Shown: positions 24,748 to 36,755, counted from the stretch's first letter. The stretch: 64,000 bases of DNA from Begonia masoniana (GCA_022432975.1 CM039516.1:34001157-34065156), one strand, 5' to 3'. Made by a program: numbers and translations. Notes: generated by a model not told the origin, from the letters alone.

Positions 24748-25891
24748 TGACATGCCAAGGAGGCCCATTATTAGATCGCAGACCAAGGCCCATAATTTAC
24801 TTAACCTTTTTACTAATGAGTTTGTTTTTCATTTTCTTCCAGAAGTTGATCTTATTGGTGACCTCACTTGGGAGCCCAATTCAGAGAATATGGATCAACC
24901 CTTGCACAGCCTCAATTGGAGTACTCGGATGGACTCATCAATTGGCCCAATGAGAATTTGTGTTCCCGTCCTTTAATTTTTTGTAATTTTTATTTTTAAA
25001 CTTTGTGGCAAACTCTAGCCTTCTTATATGGATTATTTATATCGCATCATGCATTAGATTGAGTGGTTAGGATTAAATGAATGATTGTGGATGATGGGTT
25101 GAAGAATTGGCCAACAAAAGAGGAAGAAAGTTATCAACAAAGTGTGGATTTGCTTCTTCAACAAAATGGACACAAATGAAGACTTGGCCCAAAGGAGAGA
25201 CCAAATTTAAGGATTGAATTTTGCAGGTACATCAAGTAGTGGCCACAAGGATGGATGACATGGCCATTTAGCACATTGATCAAGTAAAACAAGGAAAGCA
25301 CATCAACCCTTAGATGAAGCACATGGATTGCAATCTTGTCCCTTCATCTTGGTCTTCATCAACGGCTCCAATCCTTTCTTCCATTGCCAAACCCTAATCA
25401 TCCACCCTAGGTTTCTCTATTTAAGACATTGCAATGGTGATTGTAGGAACTTTTTTTCAAAATTAATATACACTCTATTTCCCTAACCGAAGCGTTAGAA
25501 GACCTATGGTTTTCCTCGATTCTTGAATCGAGTGGAGTAGCCTTCCATTGTTCCCCTAGCTCTCGGGTTGCTAGGTGAACTCTTATCCTTCCCTCACCAC
25601 TCTCTTGAGAGTCGGTGGTTGTTTTCTTACGAGAAAACATGCACCCGTGAGCCAAACGTTAGATAGCTATCGGGTCCGCCAAAGGTATTTCCATTTTCTT
25701 TACAGTTTTTATGCATTTACCTTATCTTCATCTTCAGCCACATCTTACACACTTCACCATTATCTTTTGTTGCAAATTCTCTTCTCCATTTCTCCATTTT
25801 CTTCACAGTTTTTGCACACTTCACACACCCGAGCACTTTGTTACATTTTTGTGGGTTTTTACACGGTTCCTTCTCTAGGGTCATTGTGTCA
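24748..25891 (+). repeat. Solo LTR of the CRM-like family, antisense in pol of element II
   Basis: Termini TGACATGCC and GTGTCA match those of 28779-30344, in the opposite orientation. The target duplication TTGAT is perfect (24743-24747 and 25892-25896). At 1144 bp it is about 420 bp shorter than the 5' LTR of element II, so it has internal deletions or belongs to a subfamily. It interrupts the pol reading between protease and reverse transcriptase. Confidence 0.9.
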
Positions 25892-25896
25892 TTGAT

Positions 25897-27696
25897 CTTC
25901 TCTTCTTTCCGTACTGCATCGTCACGTGCCACTTGCTCGGGTAATAAATTGACTGTTCGACCACCAAATTTTAAACTATAGTTATTGAGGAAACCATCAT
26001 GATGCACCCTATGATCATCATGGTCGTCCTAGCAGAAGATGACTGGCATTCATCGGAACGACATCGCAAAGAACTGAATCCTTATACTTACCAATAATGA
26101 AATTTACCTTTACTTGCTTTGTCACTTTAATGTCATCTCTATCGTCTAATCATCTCAACTTATAAGGTTTAGGGTGGTTAGTTGTTTCTAATCCAAGTTT
26201 ACTTACCATATCCTAGGAAGCTATGTTGACACAACTTCCACCGTCAGTAATGATCGAGCAAACTTTATCTTTGACTACGTAACGACTTTGAAAAATATTT
26301 TCTCGCTGACAGTTCTCCTTTGCGTTCTTAGACATCAAGGCTCTCCTTATAACCATTAAAAGGGGTCCTTCCTGAGCCGTGCAATCATCTGATTCATGTT
26401 CACTTTCTTCTTCTACCTCTTTTTTTTCTTATATTGACCTTCATCATTTTCACTTTCCCATTCTCCGGTTGATTCCTTGATAACCATCACTCAACGTTTA
26501 GAGCATTCATTGGCATAATGTCCTTTGCCTAGACATTTATAGCATTGAACATCGCGTGCTCTTTGTCCTTTGGATGGATTTGCTTGGTTCTTATCCGTTG
26601 GAGGGGGTTTGTTATGGTTGAATGGTGCTTTTGGGTGTCAATTACGATTAATTGGTCTTTTCTCTTCATTTTTCCATGGAGGTTTTTGTTTGTCTTGGTC
26701 CAAATGTCAAGGTGGAAATTTGGTAGGAAAATTGGGCTTTTGTTTCCTCTTAAGTTGTCTTTCCACCGTAAGGGCTAATTAAATGACCAAGTCCATGGCC
26801 TCAAGTTGTTGCATTTCAACTGCATCGCCTATATCGCGATTCAAACCACGAATAAACTCTCGATGAGTTGTTCCTCAGGCTCCTCAATAGCACAACGCAT
26901 ATTGAGCATTTCGAATTCGGTGAGGTATTCATCTACAGTGAGGCTGTTTTGTCTTAAGTTATGGAGTTGATAAAAGAGTTTGTGTTTGTAATGTCGGGGA
27001 ATGAACCTTGTGTGCATAAGTTCTTTCATGGAGTTCCACATGGAGACGGGGTAACCTATAGTCCTCATACGTTGGGCTCTAAGGTTGGACCACCATTGTA
27101 CTGCGTGGCCCGTGAGTTCTAGTGAGGTAAGTTGGATTTTAACTCTCTCGGAGTAATCATGGCAATCAAAGACTCGCTCAACCTTATCAACCTAGTCTAA
27201 AAAGGTATGTCAGTCACACAACCCATTGAAAGGTGGTCTGGTGATTTTAACATTGCGGAGGTCATCGTTGTCCTTACGATGATTTGGCCGATGTTGCTTT
27301 TCATCATCTCCGGCCAATCCTCATCCTCCGAGTCATAATAACAGGGTCTCTTTCTTTGGAGCTCGGCCCATTCTTCTTCCTCTAAAGGTCTTTGGTTAAG
27401 GTTTCTATGCCTAGGATGTACGTGTCTAATCCTTGAGGGAGTATCTTGGGAAGGATCTCGTTCGTGGGATTCTCTACGAGGATAACTCTCCTGTGTTCTC
27501 TAAATTGGGTCATCTCAAGGGAGACGTCCTTGAGTTGTTGGGTGAGGGTGCCAACCAAGCCCGTTAGGGTATTGAGTTGACCTTGCATGCTAGATTCACC
27601 CTCTTGTCGAGTATGTTCAGGAGGGGGAGTGTCCCTATTTCGGTTGGGCTCTTGACTATGGGGTAAGTCACGTGTAAATCCACTCTTATTCGTCAT
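25897..27696 (-). pseudogene. CRM-like gag and protease remnant of element II
   Basis: The gag start at 27696 gives an N terminus with QEGESSMQGQL, shared with the intact gag at 37476-39164. The capsid region is recognisable at 27068-26841 (RFIPRHYKHKLFYQLHNLRQ, SLTVDEYL). A zinc-knuckle region near 26520 and a protease region near 26210-26290 (a GGSCVN-like stretch) follow. The protease-to-RT linker (HHDGFLNNYSLKFGG) is at 26007-25960. Frameshifts and stops near 27380, 26840 and 26400 break it into short frames. Confidence 0.75.
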
Positions 27697-28764
27697 TGCT
27701 AAGTGTTAGGTAATTAATTAAATCCAAATTTTAAGTTTACCCAAATTTAAATTTTAATTCTTCTCTAAGTTGTTTCATCTTAAATTAGTGAGGTGATTAT
27801 CTAGTTAATGTCTTAGATGAATTTTAGGCACTAAGGAATGAGTCCTAGCTAAGACAATAATTAATGGAAATCATAATCAACACTTAACATTTTCAAAATT
27901 TAGTCATAAAACAACATAGGCAATTTAACAAACACTTAGTAAACTTCCCTTAAAAACAATTTTGCAATATGTGTTCTACTATCACAATTCAAACAACAAT
28001 CAACAAATGTCTCAACTTTAAGATAGTTTTACTCAAGATAATATTAATACTAACTTAATAACTCCAAAAACAAAAAGGGATAAGATTAAAGCACAAATTT
28101 TACTCACGTTAACATGCTGAAATTTTTAGACATAATGAGTAGAATTTAATTTGTTTAAGGCTGATTCTAGAGCATCATTTTGTTAACCATTTGCATACCA
28201 ATTTTTGCACACTAAGATGATGACATATAATAGTTGAATCGAATGACATAATTATGAGCAAAAACATATTCAATCATGTAAAGATAGAGAGCTTCAAACC
28301 GAGAACCAAAGGCACTAGAAAAACCGAAAAGAACAACACATAAAAACAGATTTAATATAAGTCACTTGGTCGACTTTTTTATGCATCAATAAGAGCAGAA
28401 TTTTGGTAATAAGTTGTTGTATATTTTAGATGCAAACATAGGGTAAAACATAACATCATAAGGTTAGAAAAACCGAAGCTAATATAGCAAGAAAACCGAG
28501 AAGAGTTAAACCTTAAAACCGAATGGAATTTGCTCTTACCTTGGCTGATCTTATGCTCCAATGCATACCATATTTTACCTTAATGTTTTAAGCTATCAAT
28601 GTCAAGCAAAACATGCTGAAATATTGGATTAATCAATGATAAAAACATTACTAAAACGTAATCCAAACAAGGCATAAACATATGAGCGGTTATCCCTGTT
28701 TTGTGCTAATTTTTTTTTTTACTAACGTCAAATGCAACTAAAATGCATATGGGAAGCACCTTGT
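27697..28764 (-). other. 5' leader of CRM-like element II
   Basis: This 1.07-kb AT-rich stretch between the primer site and gag holds no coding domain. Its length equals the leader of the sister element (39165-40278), so it is normal for the family. Confidence 0.65.
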
Positions 28765-28776
28765 GCTCTGATACCA
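28765..28776 (-). promoter_or_regulatory. Primer-binding site of CRM-like element II
   Basis: The minus strand reads TGGTATCAGAGC two bases inside the 5' LTR, a perfect initiator tRNA-Met primer site. Confidence 0.9.
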
Positions 28777-28778
28777 CT

Positions 28779-30344
28779 TGACACTATGGCCCTTAGAAAA
28801 AGGGCCGTCAACCCACAAAATCAACAAAGTGCTCGGGTGAAGTGAATGGGCACAAACCGAGGAGACGAGTAGCAAAATGGAGATGAAAATGCAAGTGAAG
28901 TGAAAGTGATTAGAGTGTGATAGTGGCCGAGAATGGAGAGGGTTAAAATGACATCAAATATAAAAGAAAAGGAAGTAAAAATGAAGGTGATATGGTGTGT
29001 GAAAATCGTGGAGAAGATGAAGAATGATGGAGAAGAAAAAAAATGCAATAAAATAAAGTGAGTGTGTGTTAAGTGAGTGGCCGAAATGGAAGAGATGAAA
29101 TGTGTGTGAAAATGTGAGGGAAATGAAAATATCCTTGGTGGACACGGGAGCTATCTTACATGTGCTCTCGGGTGCACGTTTTTCTGGAGGAAAACGACCA
29201 CCGTAGACCTAGGTTTTCTTCCTCAAAACATTAAACTCTAGAGAGAGCAAAGGTGAGGGAATGAGTAAGAGTTCACCTAGCAACCCGAGGGCTAGGGGAA
29301 CAATGGAGGACCTCTCCACTAGATAGAAATCGAGGAACACCCAAAGGGCTTCTAACGCTTTGGTTAGGAAAAGAGCAATTTCATAAAAATGGGCAAAAGT
29401 TTTTTTACACACACCAATGCTATGCTTAAATAGAAAACTTAGGGTGGATGATTAGGGTTTGGCATTTGGAAGAGTGAATGATAACTATTGGATGAAGGAG
29501 AGATCGGGTGGCTAAGATGCCCAGCCGTAGGCGCGCCCATCAGCCAACTAGGCGCTGCCGCGCGCGCTCCATCCGACGAACCAGAATCTGCAACAGTGCA
29601 CCTCATCAACGGCGTAGATGGCGATCCAGATGAACGCCACGCCAGCAATCCAGATGCTGCTCCAGCGCTCGCCATCAACAATCCTTGTTGTTGCCCAGGT
29701 GCGGGCGATCAACGGCACTGAGCTCCCCGCGCGCCTTCACTACTGCCTGCGCTATCTGCTACAGCGTGCGCCTGACCGATGCTAGCCTGCCTACCCCCGC
29801 GCGCACCAGAACCATGCTCCATTTGATCCGAGCCATTGCTTAGTCAATGAATGAGATTTTGCCAAGTCCTTGATCCTTGTTGCCACTAACATTTGTACCT
29901 GCAAAATCCATACCTTGAGTGTGGGCTCTTCTTTGGGCTAAGGCTTCTTTTAGGTCCAATTTGTTGAAGGCTGTTCTCCTTTGATGGCAAGGTCTTCAAC
30001 CCATCATCCACCAACATACATCTAGTCCTAACCACAAAATCTAATGCATGATGCAATTATAATTAGTTCATAAAAAAGGCTAGAGTTTGCCAAATGAATT
30101 CAAAAAGAAAGATTACAAAGATAGAGGGCCGGGGAGACAGATTCCCATTGGGCCACTTGAAGTCTCCGTTTGAATGATCCAGTTAAGGCTATGCAGGAGC
30201 CTGTCCATATCTTCCAAAGTTGGTTCCTATGTGAAGTCCACAATTGGATCAATACCTGCAAGAAGAACAACATCATTAGAAAATTGGTTAAGTAAATTAT
30301 GGGCCTAAGTTTAAGATCTTGTGATGGGCCTCCTTGGCATGTCA
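28779..30344 (-). repeat. 5' LTR of CRM-like element II
   Basis: 1566 bp with termini TGACATGCC and GTGTCA. It contains the non-functional 5' copy of the pol C terminus (30100-30344) and a GC-rich block near 29510-29820. It is flanked on the right by CTAAT (30345-30349). Confidence 0.9.
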
Positions 30345-30349
30345 CTAAT

Positions 30350-30722
30350 ACAAAATTTCCAGCAAGCTTTTTCTTCTCTTTCTTTGATTCGACTCTGGCC
30401 TGGAATTCTTACAACCGTAATTGAACATTCATGCCAAACTTGAACTTTTCATTGTTAATCCTTATCAAAAGGCAGGAACATTCACTTACCCTTAACAGAT
30501 CAGATAAATTTTTTAACTTTAGCCAAAGTTCACCTTTCCATCGACTGGTTATTCTAATTTTCTCCCAAGTATCAGCTGCCTCGATAATTAGATGTTATGA
30601 GATTCTATGAGGGCGAATATCAATAGAAATAGGGGAAAAAATTTTTAACCGCCCCACTTACTAAATTTTAAAACAATTAATAAATTAATTAAAACTTTAA
30701 ACCACACTCCTTAAGCGCAACA
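30350..30722 (-). repeat. 5' LTR of gypsy element I, right part
   Basis: It matches about 5130-5513 of the 3' LTR and ends GCGCAACA, followed by target duplication AAACT (30723-30727). It was separated from 15817-16757 by the CRM insertion. Confidence 0.8.
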
Positions 30723-30727
30723 AAACT

Positions 30728-30966
30728 TGTGGCCATCATTGAAGCAAACAAACTCTTTGTTTGTTTTCTCATTTAACAAGCATCACAATTTTTGTCATTC
30801 TCAAAGAAAATCTTAGAAAGACCTCTAACTACTACTTTCTTTTTAGTGATGGAGATGAACTTCAAGGAATTTGACGTTATATGTCTTAAACATCCACTAT
30901 TAAGTACTACTCATCTTTTACGAAGATTCTCTAATCTACAAGCAAAATTATGTATTTTTCTTAGGT
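30728..30966 (-). pseudogene. Copia protease and pre-integrase fragment of the SIRE-like element
   Basis: On the minus strand the copia protease is seen as LNSGCLRHIT (normally LDSGCSRHMT, so the catalytic Asp is Asn here). It is followed, after a deletion, by GLSKIFFENDKNCDAC of the pre-integrase region. It lies between the TSDs of two later insertions and is the bridge that links the copia pieces at 4157 and 46441. Confidence 0.75.
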
Positions 30967-32124
30967 ACACAAGTAACACCCGAGAATTTTTCATCCAAGT
31001 GTATTGTTTTAGATTTAATTAATTTAAGTTATATTAGTTATTAAGTTTATTAAATTATGTTCGGGTATTCCCAGTGGAGAACTTAAGCTGAGTACGAGGT
31101 GAAGGTCAATTTACGAAAATTTATAATTTAAGAACGGGATTTAACGGAATTTTTGGAAGGGCATAATGGTAATGTTAGTTTCATTAATGTTATTATTATA
31201 ATTTATTATTATTATTATTAAAAAAAAAATAAAAAGAAAAAAAAATAAAAAAAAAACAACAGAATGGCCGAAGCCATTCTGTCGTTCGGGTCGCGTGAGG
31301 AGTAGGGGAGGGAGAGAAGGGCGTCGATCACCGATCAAACCGCGGTAGTTTCCGACGTTCTCTGGCCAGACGACGGCGGCGAATCAAGGGCTAGCGTCTC
31401 TGGCTGACTCCGCGCACGAACCGACCCAGTAAGTTTGGTTTTTGCCCTGTTTTCAGCTCGATTTAACGCTGAGAGGGACGAGCTCGTTTGAGCTCTGATT
31501 ACTGGCTGCTTTTGGCTATTCTTGGCATCAATTAACCAAGCTTAACGGCGGCGATGGTTGCCGAGCATTGGTGAGCTCGGATTGAGCGAAAAACCAAGGG
31601 CTCCAATGTGGGGAATTCGGGTTTTCCTATGTAAAGCCTTAGAATCTCGTTGGATCATACTAATTGGGTGTGAGAGTGGTCGATTGGTGAGGAAACGAGT
31701 AAAAATTGATGGAAAATCGGGAAGGAGAAAATTTTCGACTTAGGGCAGTTCGGGTTTTGCCAGTTTTGACCTAGCTACGGTCGTTTGTTTTAAAATTTCT
31801 TTTGGCAGATTAAAATTAGCCGCTGGAATCGTTCGATTCCGATATCCGACGCGAAAGTTATGCACGTTTGAAGTTTTGGGTCGGTTTTTACCGAATCCAA
31901 ATTAGTGGCCCGTTTAGTTAGGTTTTAGTTGGATTAAGCTAGAAATAGTAGTTTGAGAGTAATTGGTGAATGCAAGTTTGATTTTAATGAAGTTTGAATA
32001 TTTGTCGTAGGTCGAGCCGTAGGTGGATAGGGAACCGAGCATCCTCAGCATGCTAGGACGCCAGGTAAGCAGAGGACGTTTGTGTTTTGCTTTCGGGCCT
32101 ACACCACGGAACGGTAGGATTTAT

Positions 32125-32430
32125 TTTGTGATAATTGTTGTTGGTTGTTTGTTGTTTGTTGTTTGGTTGTCTTCTTTGTTGTGGTTGTCTTCTTTGTTGG
32201 TTAAACATTGTTGGTTGTTTGTTGTTTGTTGTTGGTTGTTTTCTTTGTTGGTTAAACATTGTTGGTTGGTTGTTGTTTGTTGTTTGGTTATCTTCTTTGT
32301 TGTGGTTGCCTTCTTTGCTGGTTAAACATTGTTGGTTGTTTGTTGTTTGTTGTTGGTTGTTTTCTTTGTTGGTTAAGCATTGTTGGTTGGTTGTTGTTTG
32401 TTGTTTGGTTGTCTCCTTTGTTGATTAGGC
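32125..32430. repeat. GTT-rich minisatellite in LTR of element III
   Basis: Phrases GTTGGTTGTTTGTTGTTTG, GTCTTCTTTGTTG and GGTTAAACATTG alternate in units of roughly 60-90 bp. The inverted copy in the 3' LTR is at about 44435-44795. Long low-complexity frames over it are not genes. Confidence 0.85.
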
Positions 32431-32498
32431 ATTGTATTGAGACTGAAACTGAAACTGATAAGTTGAAAGGCAATGTGGCAATATGGTTTTGTGGAGTT

Positions 32499-32781
32499 GC
32501 GTTAAGGTGGCACCCCCGAGGGACTCGAGGAGAGTCGCCCAATCGCGTTAGAGTGGTACCTGGGGCGTGGTTTAGTGTGAGTTGCCCAGTCGCGTTAGGG
32601 TGGCACCTGCGAGGGACTCCAGGGGAGTTGCCCAGTCGCGTTAAGGTGGTACCTACAAGGGACTATAGTTGAGTCGCCCAGTCGCGTTAGGGTGGCACCT
32701 GCGAGGGGCTCCAGGGGAGTTGCCCAATCGCGTTAAGGTGGTATCTGTGAGGGACTATAGTTGAGTCGCCCAGTTGCGTTA
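32499..32781 (+). repeat. 46-bp tandem array in 5' LTR of element III, first part
   Basis: About six units of 46 bp alternate two subtypes. One reads GGCACCTGCGAGGGACTCC then AGTTGCCCAGTC; the other reads GGTACCTACAAGGGACTATAG then AGTCGCCCAGTC. Each is linked by GCGTTA(A/G)GGT. The array continues after CRM element IV at 41301. Confidence 0.9.
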
Positions 32782-33772
32782 TGATGAGCTCCGACATGCA
32801 AATACGACTCAAGAACTCGAAGGAAGACCGTTAGCTCCGGGTGACACAAATCCGAGTAAATCCGAGAATGAAAATGTAAAGAAATATCAAGTGTGCTAGA
32901 AATTTAATGAAATTTTAGGTGAATCTTGTGAAGTGAGTGAGGTGTGTGCTGGTGAAAATCGTGGTCCAGATTCGTTAAGATGAAGGATTTATGGACTGTT
33001 TTTTGAGAATCGGCCGGTGAGTGATTCAATGGAGCTTCCGGCAAGAGTTTCTTCCAAGGAAGAGAACTCGATTCAAGGAATCGGTTATGGCCACTCCTTG
33101 CTGTTTTCCGCTCTCAAAAGAGTGGAGAAGGAGATGACAAAATCCACTCCAACTGGCTACCAAGCTAGAAGAATGGTTCGGGGGCACAACCCCTCGGTTG
33201 TTGTCAACCGAGCTTACCTTGGAAGCTCTTTGCTCCAAGCTTCTTCTTCTATTGAGAGAGAAATCCGTGGGTGCTCATAAATCAACCAAAAAAAGATACA
33301 AACACCAATGCCATGAATATATATAGACCTAATGGTGGGCTTGGGCTTGGAAGGGGAATGATGGGTCATTATGTGGGCTTGAGCCACGTCTTCAACTTCA
33401 ATGGGCCAAACCAAGCCACCAACTAATCCTATCATTCATCTAATCCTAACATCCATCTAATCCTAACATGCATCTAATAAAGTTTAAACAAGAAGGCCAA
33501 CGTTTGCCAATAAGTTTGAAATTTCAAAAAAGCAAAAAATATCAAAGCTCGGGAAGACAAATTCCCATGTGAGCATTAAGGTGCCTCTTTAGTCTTTCCA
33601 CATGAGTAGATGCTTTGGTTGGTCAACGTCCCCAGCTTTAATCTCCCACTTCAAGTCGTCCACGGTGTCCTCCAAGTCTTCACACGAACCATGACCTGCA
33701 AAAGAGACAAGTGTGTTAGTAAAATTGTGGACTCGGGTCCGGGATCGTGTAATGGGCCTACGCGGCACATCA
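32782..33772 (-). repeat. 3' LTR of CRM-like element IV
   Basis: 991 bp, TG...CA ends. The last ~60 codons of pol are encoded inside it (33589-33772). Confidence 0.95.
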
Positions 33773-34821
33773 TCCTCCCTAGGTGATTGAGGATTTGACC
33801 TCAAATCCTTTAAGTCAGGCCTCTCGGAGTTTTCGTCATCGCTTATATAGGGTGATAGGTCCATGACATTGAACGTTGCCGATACTCCGTAATCTCCAGG
33901 CAGTTCAATCTTATAAACGTTGTTATTGATCCGCTGCAACACCTTGAAGGGTCCATCCGCACGAGGAAGAAGCTTAGATTTTCTTTTGTCGGGGAATCTA
34001 TCTTTTCGTAGGTGCAACAAAACCACGTCTCCTTCATTGAAGATAACCTCTTTTTGGCCTTTGTTTACTTGTTTGGCCACGCTCGCATTTCTCTTCTCGA
34101 TGGCTTGACGCACGTTCTCATGTAATTTCTTAATTTGTTCAGCCTTGTTTGCTCCTGATGGGTTGGCCAGTTCATTAATGGGTAACGGAACAAGGTCCAA
34201 CGGAGTACATGGGTTAAACCCATAAGTAACCTCAAAGGGCGTTTGCTCAGTAGTGGAATGAAGGGTGAGATTGTAAGAAAATTCCAATCCGGGAAGGACT
34301 ACATCCCAACTGGATAGTTTCTTACCTACAATACTGCGTAAGAGGGAGCCTAAGGTTCTGTTAACAACTTCCGTCTGCCCATCAGTTTGGGGGTGGAAAG
34401 ATGTGCTAAAACACAGCTTCGTCCCCAACTTCTTCCACAAAGTGGTCCAGAAGGAGCTCAAAAATTTAGTGTCCCGGTCCGACACTATGGAATGCGGTAT
34501 ACCATGTAGGCGAACGATTTCTTTGAAAAATAGGTCAGCTATAGAAAAGGCGTCATCCGTTTTTGCACAAGGAATGAATTGTGCCATCTTAGAGAAACGA
34601 TCCACAACCACCATGATCGAATCCTTATTACGAGCAGTTCGTGGCAATCCCAAAATGAAGTCCATACTAACTTCAGTCCAAGGCTGCAAAGGAATGGGTA
34701 AGGGCATATACAAGCCTTGTGGTAGAACCTTACTCTTGGCTTTCTTGCACACGACGCATGTCTCCACCATGTGGTGTACGTCTCTTTTCATATGTGGCCA
34801 AAAGAAGTGTTCCTTAAGCAT
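33589..34821 (-). pseudogene. CRM-like integrase and C-terminal domain, 410 codons
   Basis: The reading carries the CVVCKKAK part of the zinc-binding HHCC region near residue 22. The integrase core has first Asp in SMDFILGLP, second in SDRDTKF and Glu in [11 protein letters not shown], so the D,D,E triad is present. Further on come the SPF-like segment [11 protein letters not shown] and the C-terminal [14 protein letters not shown]. The end ([13 protein letters not shown] onward) lies in the 3' LTR, as known for CRM elements, and no classical chromodomain is visible. It is separated from the upstream reading by a one-base frameshift near 34848, so it is not a separate gene but part of a broken polyprotein. 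Confidence 0.9.
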
Positions 34822-36292
34822 ATCGAGGGTCTTCTTCTCCCCAAAAATGACTCGCTAATCCTCCACAATGGGCTTCTTTTACAAGACTTCGCCTCATGCT
34901 TCCTTGCGGTATACATAATTTTTCCGCCCTTAGTAAATAGCCGTCCATAAGTCGATATTCTCCTTCAGCCTTTTCCTCGCACTTGGTGTAATAAGATCCA
35001 AAGTCAAGGTTAGATTCGTAATTATGTTTGATCCATTCAAATCCAAAGAATTGAGTCCCTAGCTCGGTAAGGAGAATGCGTTTCCTCGAAAGTGCATCGG
35101 CGACTACATTATTTTCTCCTTTCACATACTTCAGAATATACGGGAACCTCTCCAAAAATTCTACCCATTTAGCATGCCTCCTGTTCAACTTATGTTGACT
35201 CTTAATGTGTCGTAAAGATTGATGATCAGTATTGATAACAAATTCTTTTGACAAGAGGTAGTGCTGCCAATGCTCCAATGCTCTAATAACGACATAAAAT
35301 TCCTTATCGTACGTGGAGTAGTTTAGCATGGCTCCTTTCAGTTTCTCACTAAAGTATGCAATGGGTTTTCCCTCTTGCATGAGCACGGCTCCAATGCCAA
35401 CTCTAGAAGCATCACTCTTAATTTCAAATACCTTGTTAAAATCGGGGAGTGCTAACACTGGCGAGTGACATAGCTTGCCCTTGATTAGATCAAAGCTCTT
35501 TTGGCAAGTCGGGGTCCAAGTAAACTCTTTTCCCTTCTTAGTGCAATCAGTGAGCGGTGAGACTATTGACCTAAAGTCTTTTATGAACCTCCGGTAAAAA
35601 GAGGCCAGACCATGGAAGCTACCTACTTCGGTTAAAGAGTTGGGGGTAGGCCAATCCTTAATTGCCTTGATCTTGTCAACATCGACTTCCATGCCATCTT
35701 TAGAAATGACAAACCCTAAGAAATAAACTTTATCTTGCGTGAATGAGCATTTGCTTAAATTCTCAAATAATTGAGCTTTTCGTAGGGTTTGGAAAAGTAC
35801 ACTAAGATGGTTGAGGTGTTGTGGGAGGTCTAGACTGTACACCAAAATATCGTCAAAATAGACAACAATAAATTTTCCTAGGAAATCTTTCAGCACGTGG
35901 TGCATAAGTCTCATGAAGGTACTGGGCGCGTTAGATAACCTGAAGGGCATCACCATCCACTCAAAAAGCCCGTACTTAGTCTTAAATACCGTCTTCCACT
36001 CGTCACCTTCTTTCATTCTAATTTGGTGGTAACCGCTTTTAAGGTCCACCTTAAAAAATATTGAGGCTCCACTGAGCTCATCTAACATATCCTCGAGCCT
36101 AGGAATGGGGTATCTATACTTTACGGTGATTTGATTCACAGCTCGACTGTCAACGCACATCCTCATTGTGCCGTCTTTCTTGGGTACTAAAAGTGAGGGA
36201 ACTGCACAGGGGCTCATTGACTTTCGTATGTATCCTTTATCCAATAAATCTTGAACTTGATCTTGGAGTTTCTTGGTTTCTTCGGGGTTCAT
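34814..36292 (-). pseudogene. CRM-like reverse transcriptase and RNase H, 492 codons
   Basis: The reading starts at MNPEETKK, which is internal to the polyprotein. Reverse transcriptase motifs follow in order: [32 protein letters not shown]-equivalent [14 protein letters not shown], and the catalytic [11 protein letters not shown] near residue 175. RNase H follows with [32 protein letters not shown] and a VVADALSRK end near residue 410. The zinc-binding start of integrase is cut by a frameshift after SHFWGEE. Upstream, the frame is interrupted by the Cassandra TRIM at 36322. Catalytic residues appear intact. Confidence 0.92.
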
Positions 36293-36321
36293 TCTATAAG
36301 CCGGTCTATTAGGTAGCGTGG

Positions 36322-36698
36322 TGTAACGACCCTTTTTCCCAGCAAGATATTGTCCGCTCTGGGGATTGGGCCGCAGCCCAATATTCTCCCCTCACGGCTT
36401 TGTTTGGCGAGAACTTCCCAGAAGGTCACCCAACCTGGAATTGCTCTCGCCGAAACACTTTTAACTTCGGAGTTCTTATGGGATCCGTTGCCAATTGTGC
36501 TCCAAAACGCGTCTTGCTATGTTGGAAGGGTCTCTTTACATATGTTTCATTTTCACATACTTCCCCAAGCGATGTGGGATTGTGACGACCCCCTTTTTAC
36601 AACCTGTCACCTTTCGGTTCGCCCGCGCGGACGTACCGTCATCCGAGTTCCGGTTCGTGCAGCCATCGTACCCATACGTGCATATTCGGGTCATCACA
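36322..36698 (-). repeat. 3' LTR of Cassandra
   Basis: 377 bp, highly similar to 36770-37146. The purine tract GGGGGGGTGATT lies directly inside it (36699-36712 region). Confidence 0.93.
36407..36493 (-). other. 5S-rRNA-like block in the Cassandra 3' LTR
   Basis: The minus strand reads GGATCCCATAAGAACTCCGA, then AGTTAAAAGTG in the place of box A, CGGCGAGAG, and TTGGGTGACCTTCTGGGAAG in the place of box C of 5S rRNA genes. It covers only the central and 3' parts of a 5S gene and is not a 5S gene itself. Confidence 0.9.
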
Positions 36699-36755
36699 AT
36701 CACCCCCCCTCGGGGGCCCAACGTCCTCGTTGGCCACATTTCCGGTTGGGTACAG

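Larger units (their letters stand above)
22208..24786 (-). pseudogene. CRM-like reverse transcriptase and RNase H of element II, disrupted by hexamer array
   Basis: On the minus strand, 24786-24478 carries the linker with QDIFHEELPPGLPP and RPAYRM. Positions 24288-23851 carry reverse transcriptase with an intact YFDD motif ([12 protein letters not shown]). Positions 23742-23600 carry the start of RNase H. The RNase H reading is then split by a short repeat, a duplicated 0.4-kb piece and an 84-copy hexamer, after which [15 protein letters not shown] resumes at 22660. Stops also interrupt 24300-24480. Upstream, the frame is cut at 24748 by the antisense solo LTR. Confidence 0.85.
16758..30344 (-). 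mobile_element. CRM-like Ty3/gypsy element II with two nested solo LTRs
   Basis: LTRs are 28779-30344 (1566 bp) and 16758-21056 (about 1549 bp once the nested 17726-20475 segment is removed). Termini are TGACATGCC and GTGTCA on the minus strand, and the flanking duplication is CCAAT against CTAAT (one mismatch). A perfect tRNA-Met primer site lies at 28765-28776. Gag, protease, reverse transcriptase, RNase H and integrase are recognisable in order but broken. The end of pol runs into the 3' LTR (a [11 protein letters not shown] segment begins at the LTR edge), a feature known for CRM-clade chromoviruses. It is inserted in the LTR of gypsy element I. Confidence 0.85.
4163..30722 (-). mobile_element. 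Tekay-like Ty3/gypsy element (element I), interrupted by later insertions
   Basis: The element is bounded by a perfect 5-bp target duplication AAACT (4158-4162 and 30723-30727). Its 3' LTR is 4163-5513. The matching 5' LTR is split into 15817-16757 and 30350-30722 by the CRM element. LTR ends are TGTTGCGC on the minus strand and TGAATCA or TGAACCA at the other end. The internal part holds degenerate pol with a chromodomain-like C terminus. Nested inside are a copia derivative, an LTR-like insert and a CRM element. It is inserted in the integrase region of the SIRE-like copia. The gag region could not be identified, so it may be deleted or too decayed to read. Confidence 0.75.
30972..32781 (+). 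repeat. 5' LTR of element III, left part
   Basis: It begins AGTAACACCCGAG and matches 43545 onward. It contains a poly-A/T run near 31200-31255, a GTT-rich minisatellite and a 46-bp array. The CRM element IV is inserted at its end in the array (TSD CGTTA 32777-32781). Confidence 0.9.

Noticed and set aside
32023..32672. Val/Cys/Leu-rich frames resembling membrane proteins, and their inverted copies at 44182-44880
   Set aside because: They translate a GTT-rich minisatellite in an LTR; composition alone makes them hydrophobic.
33017..33280. An 87-codon frame repeated at 40444-40674
   Set aside because: Both lie at equivalent places in the two LTRs of CRM element IV and carry no domain.
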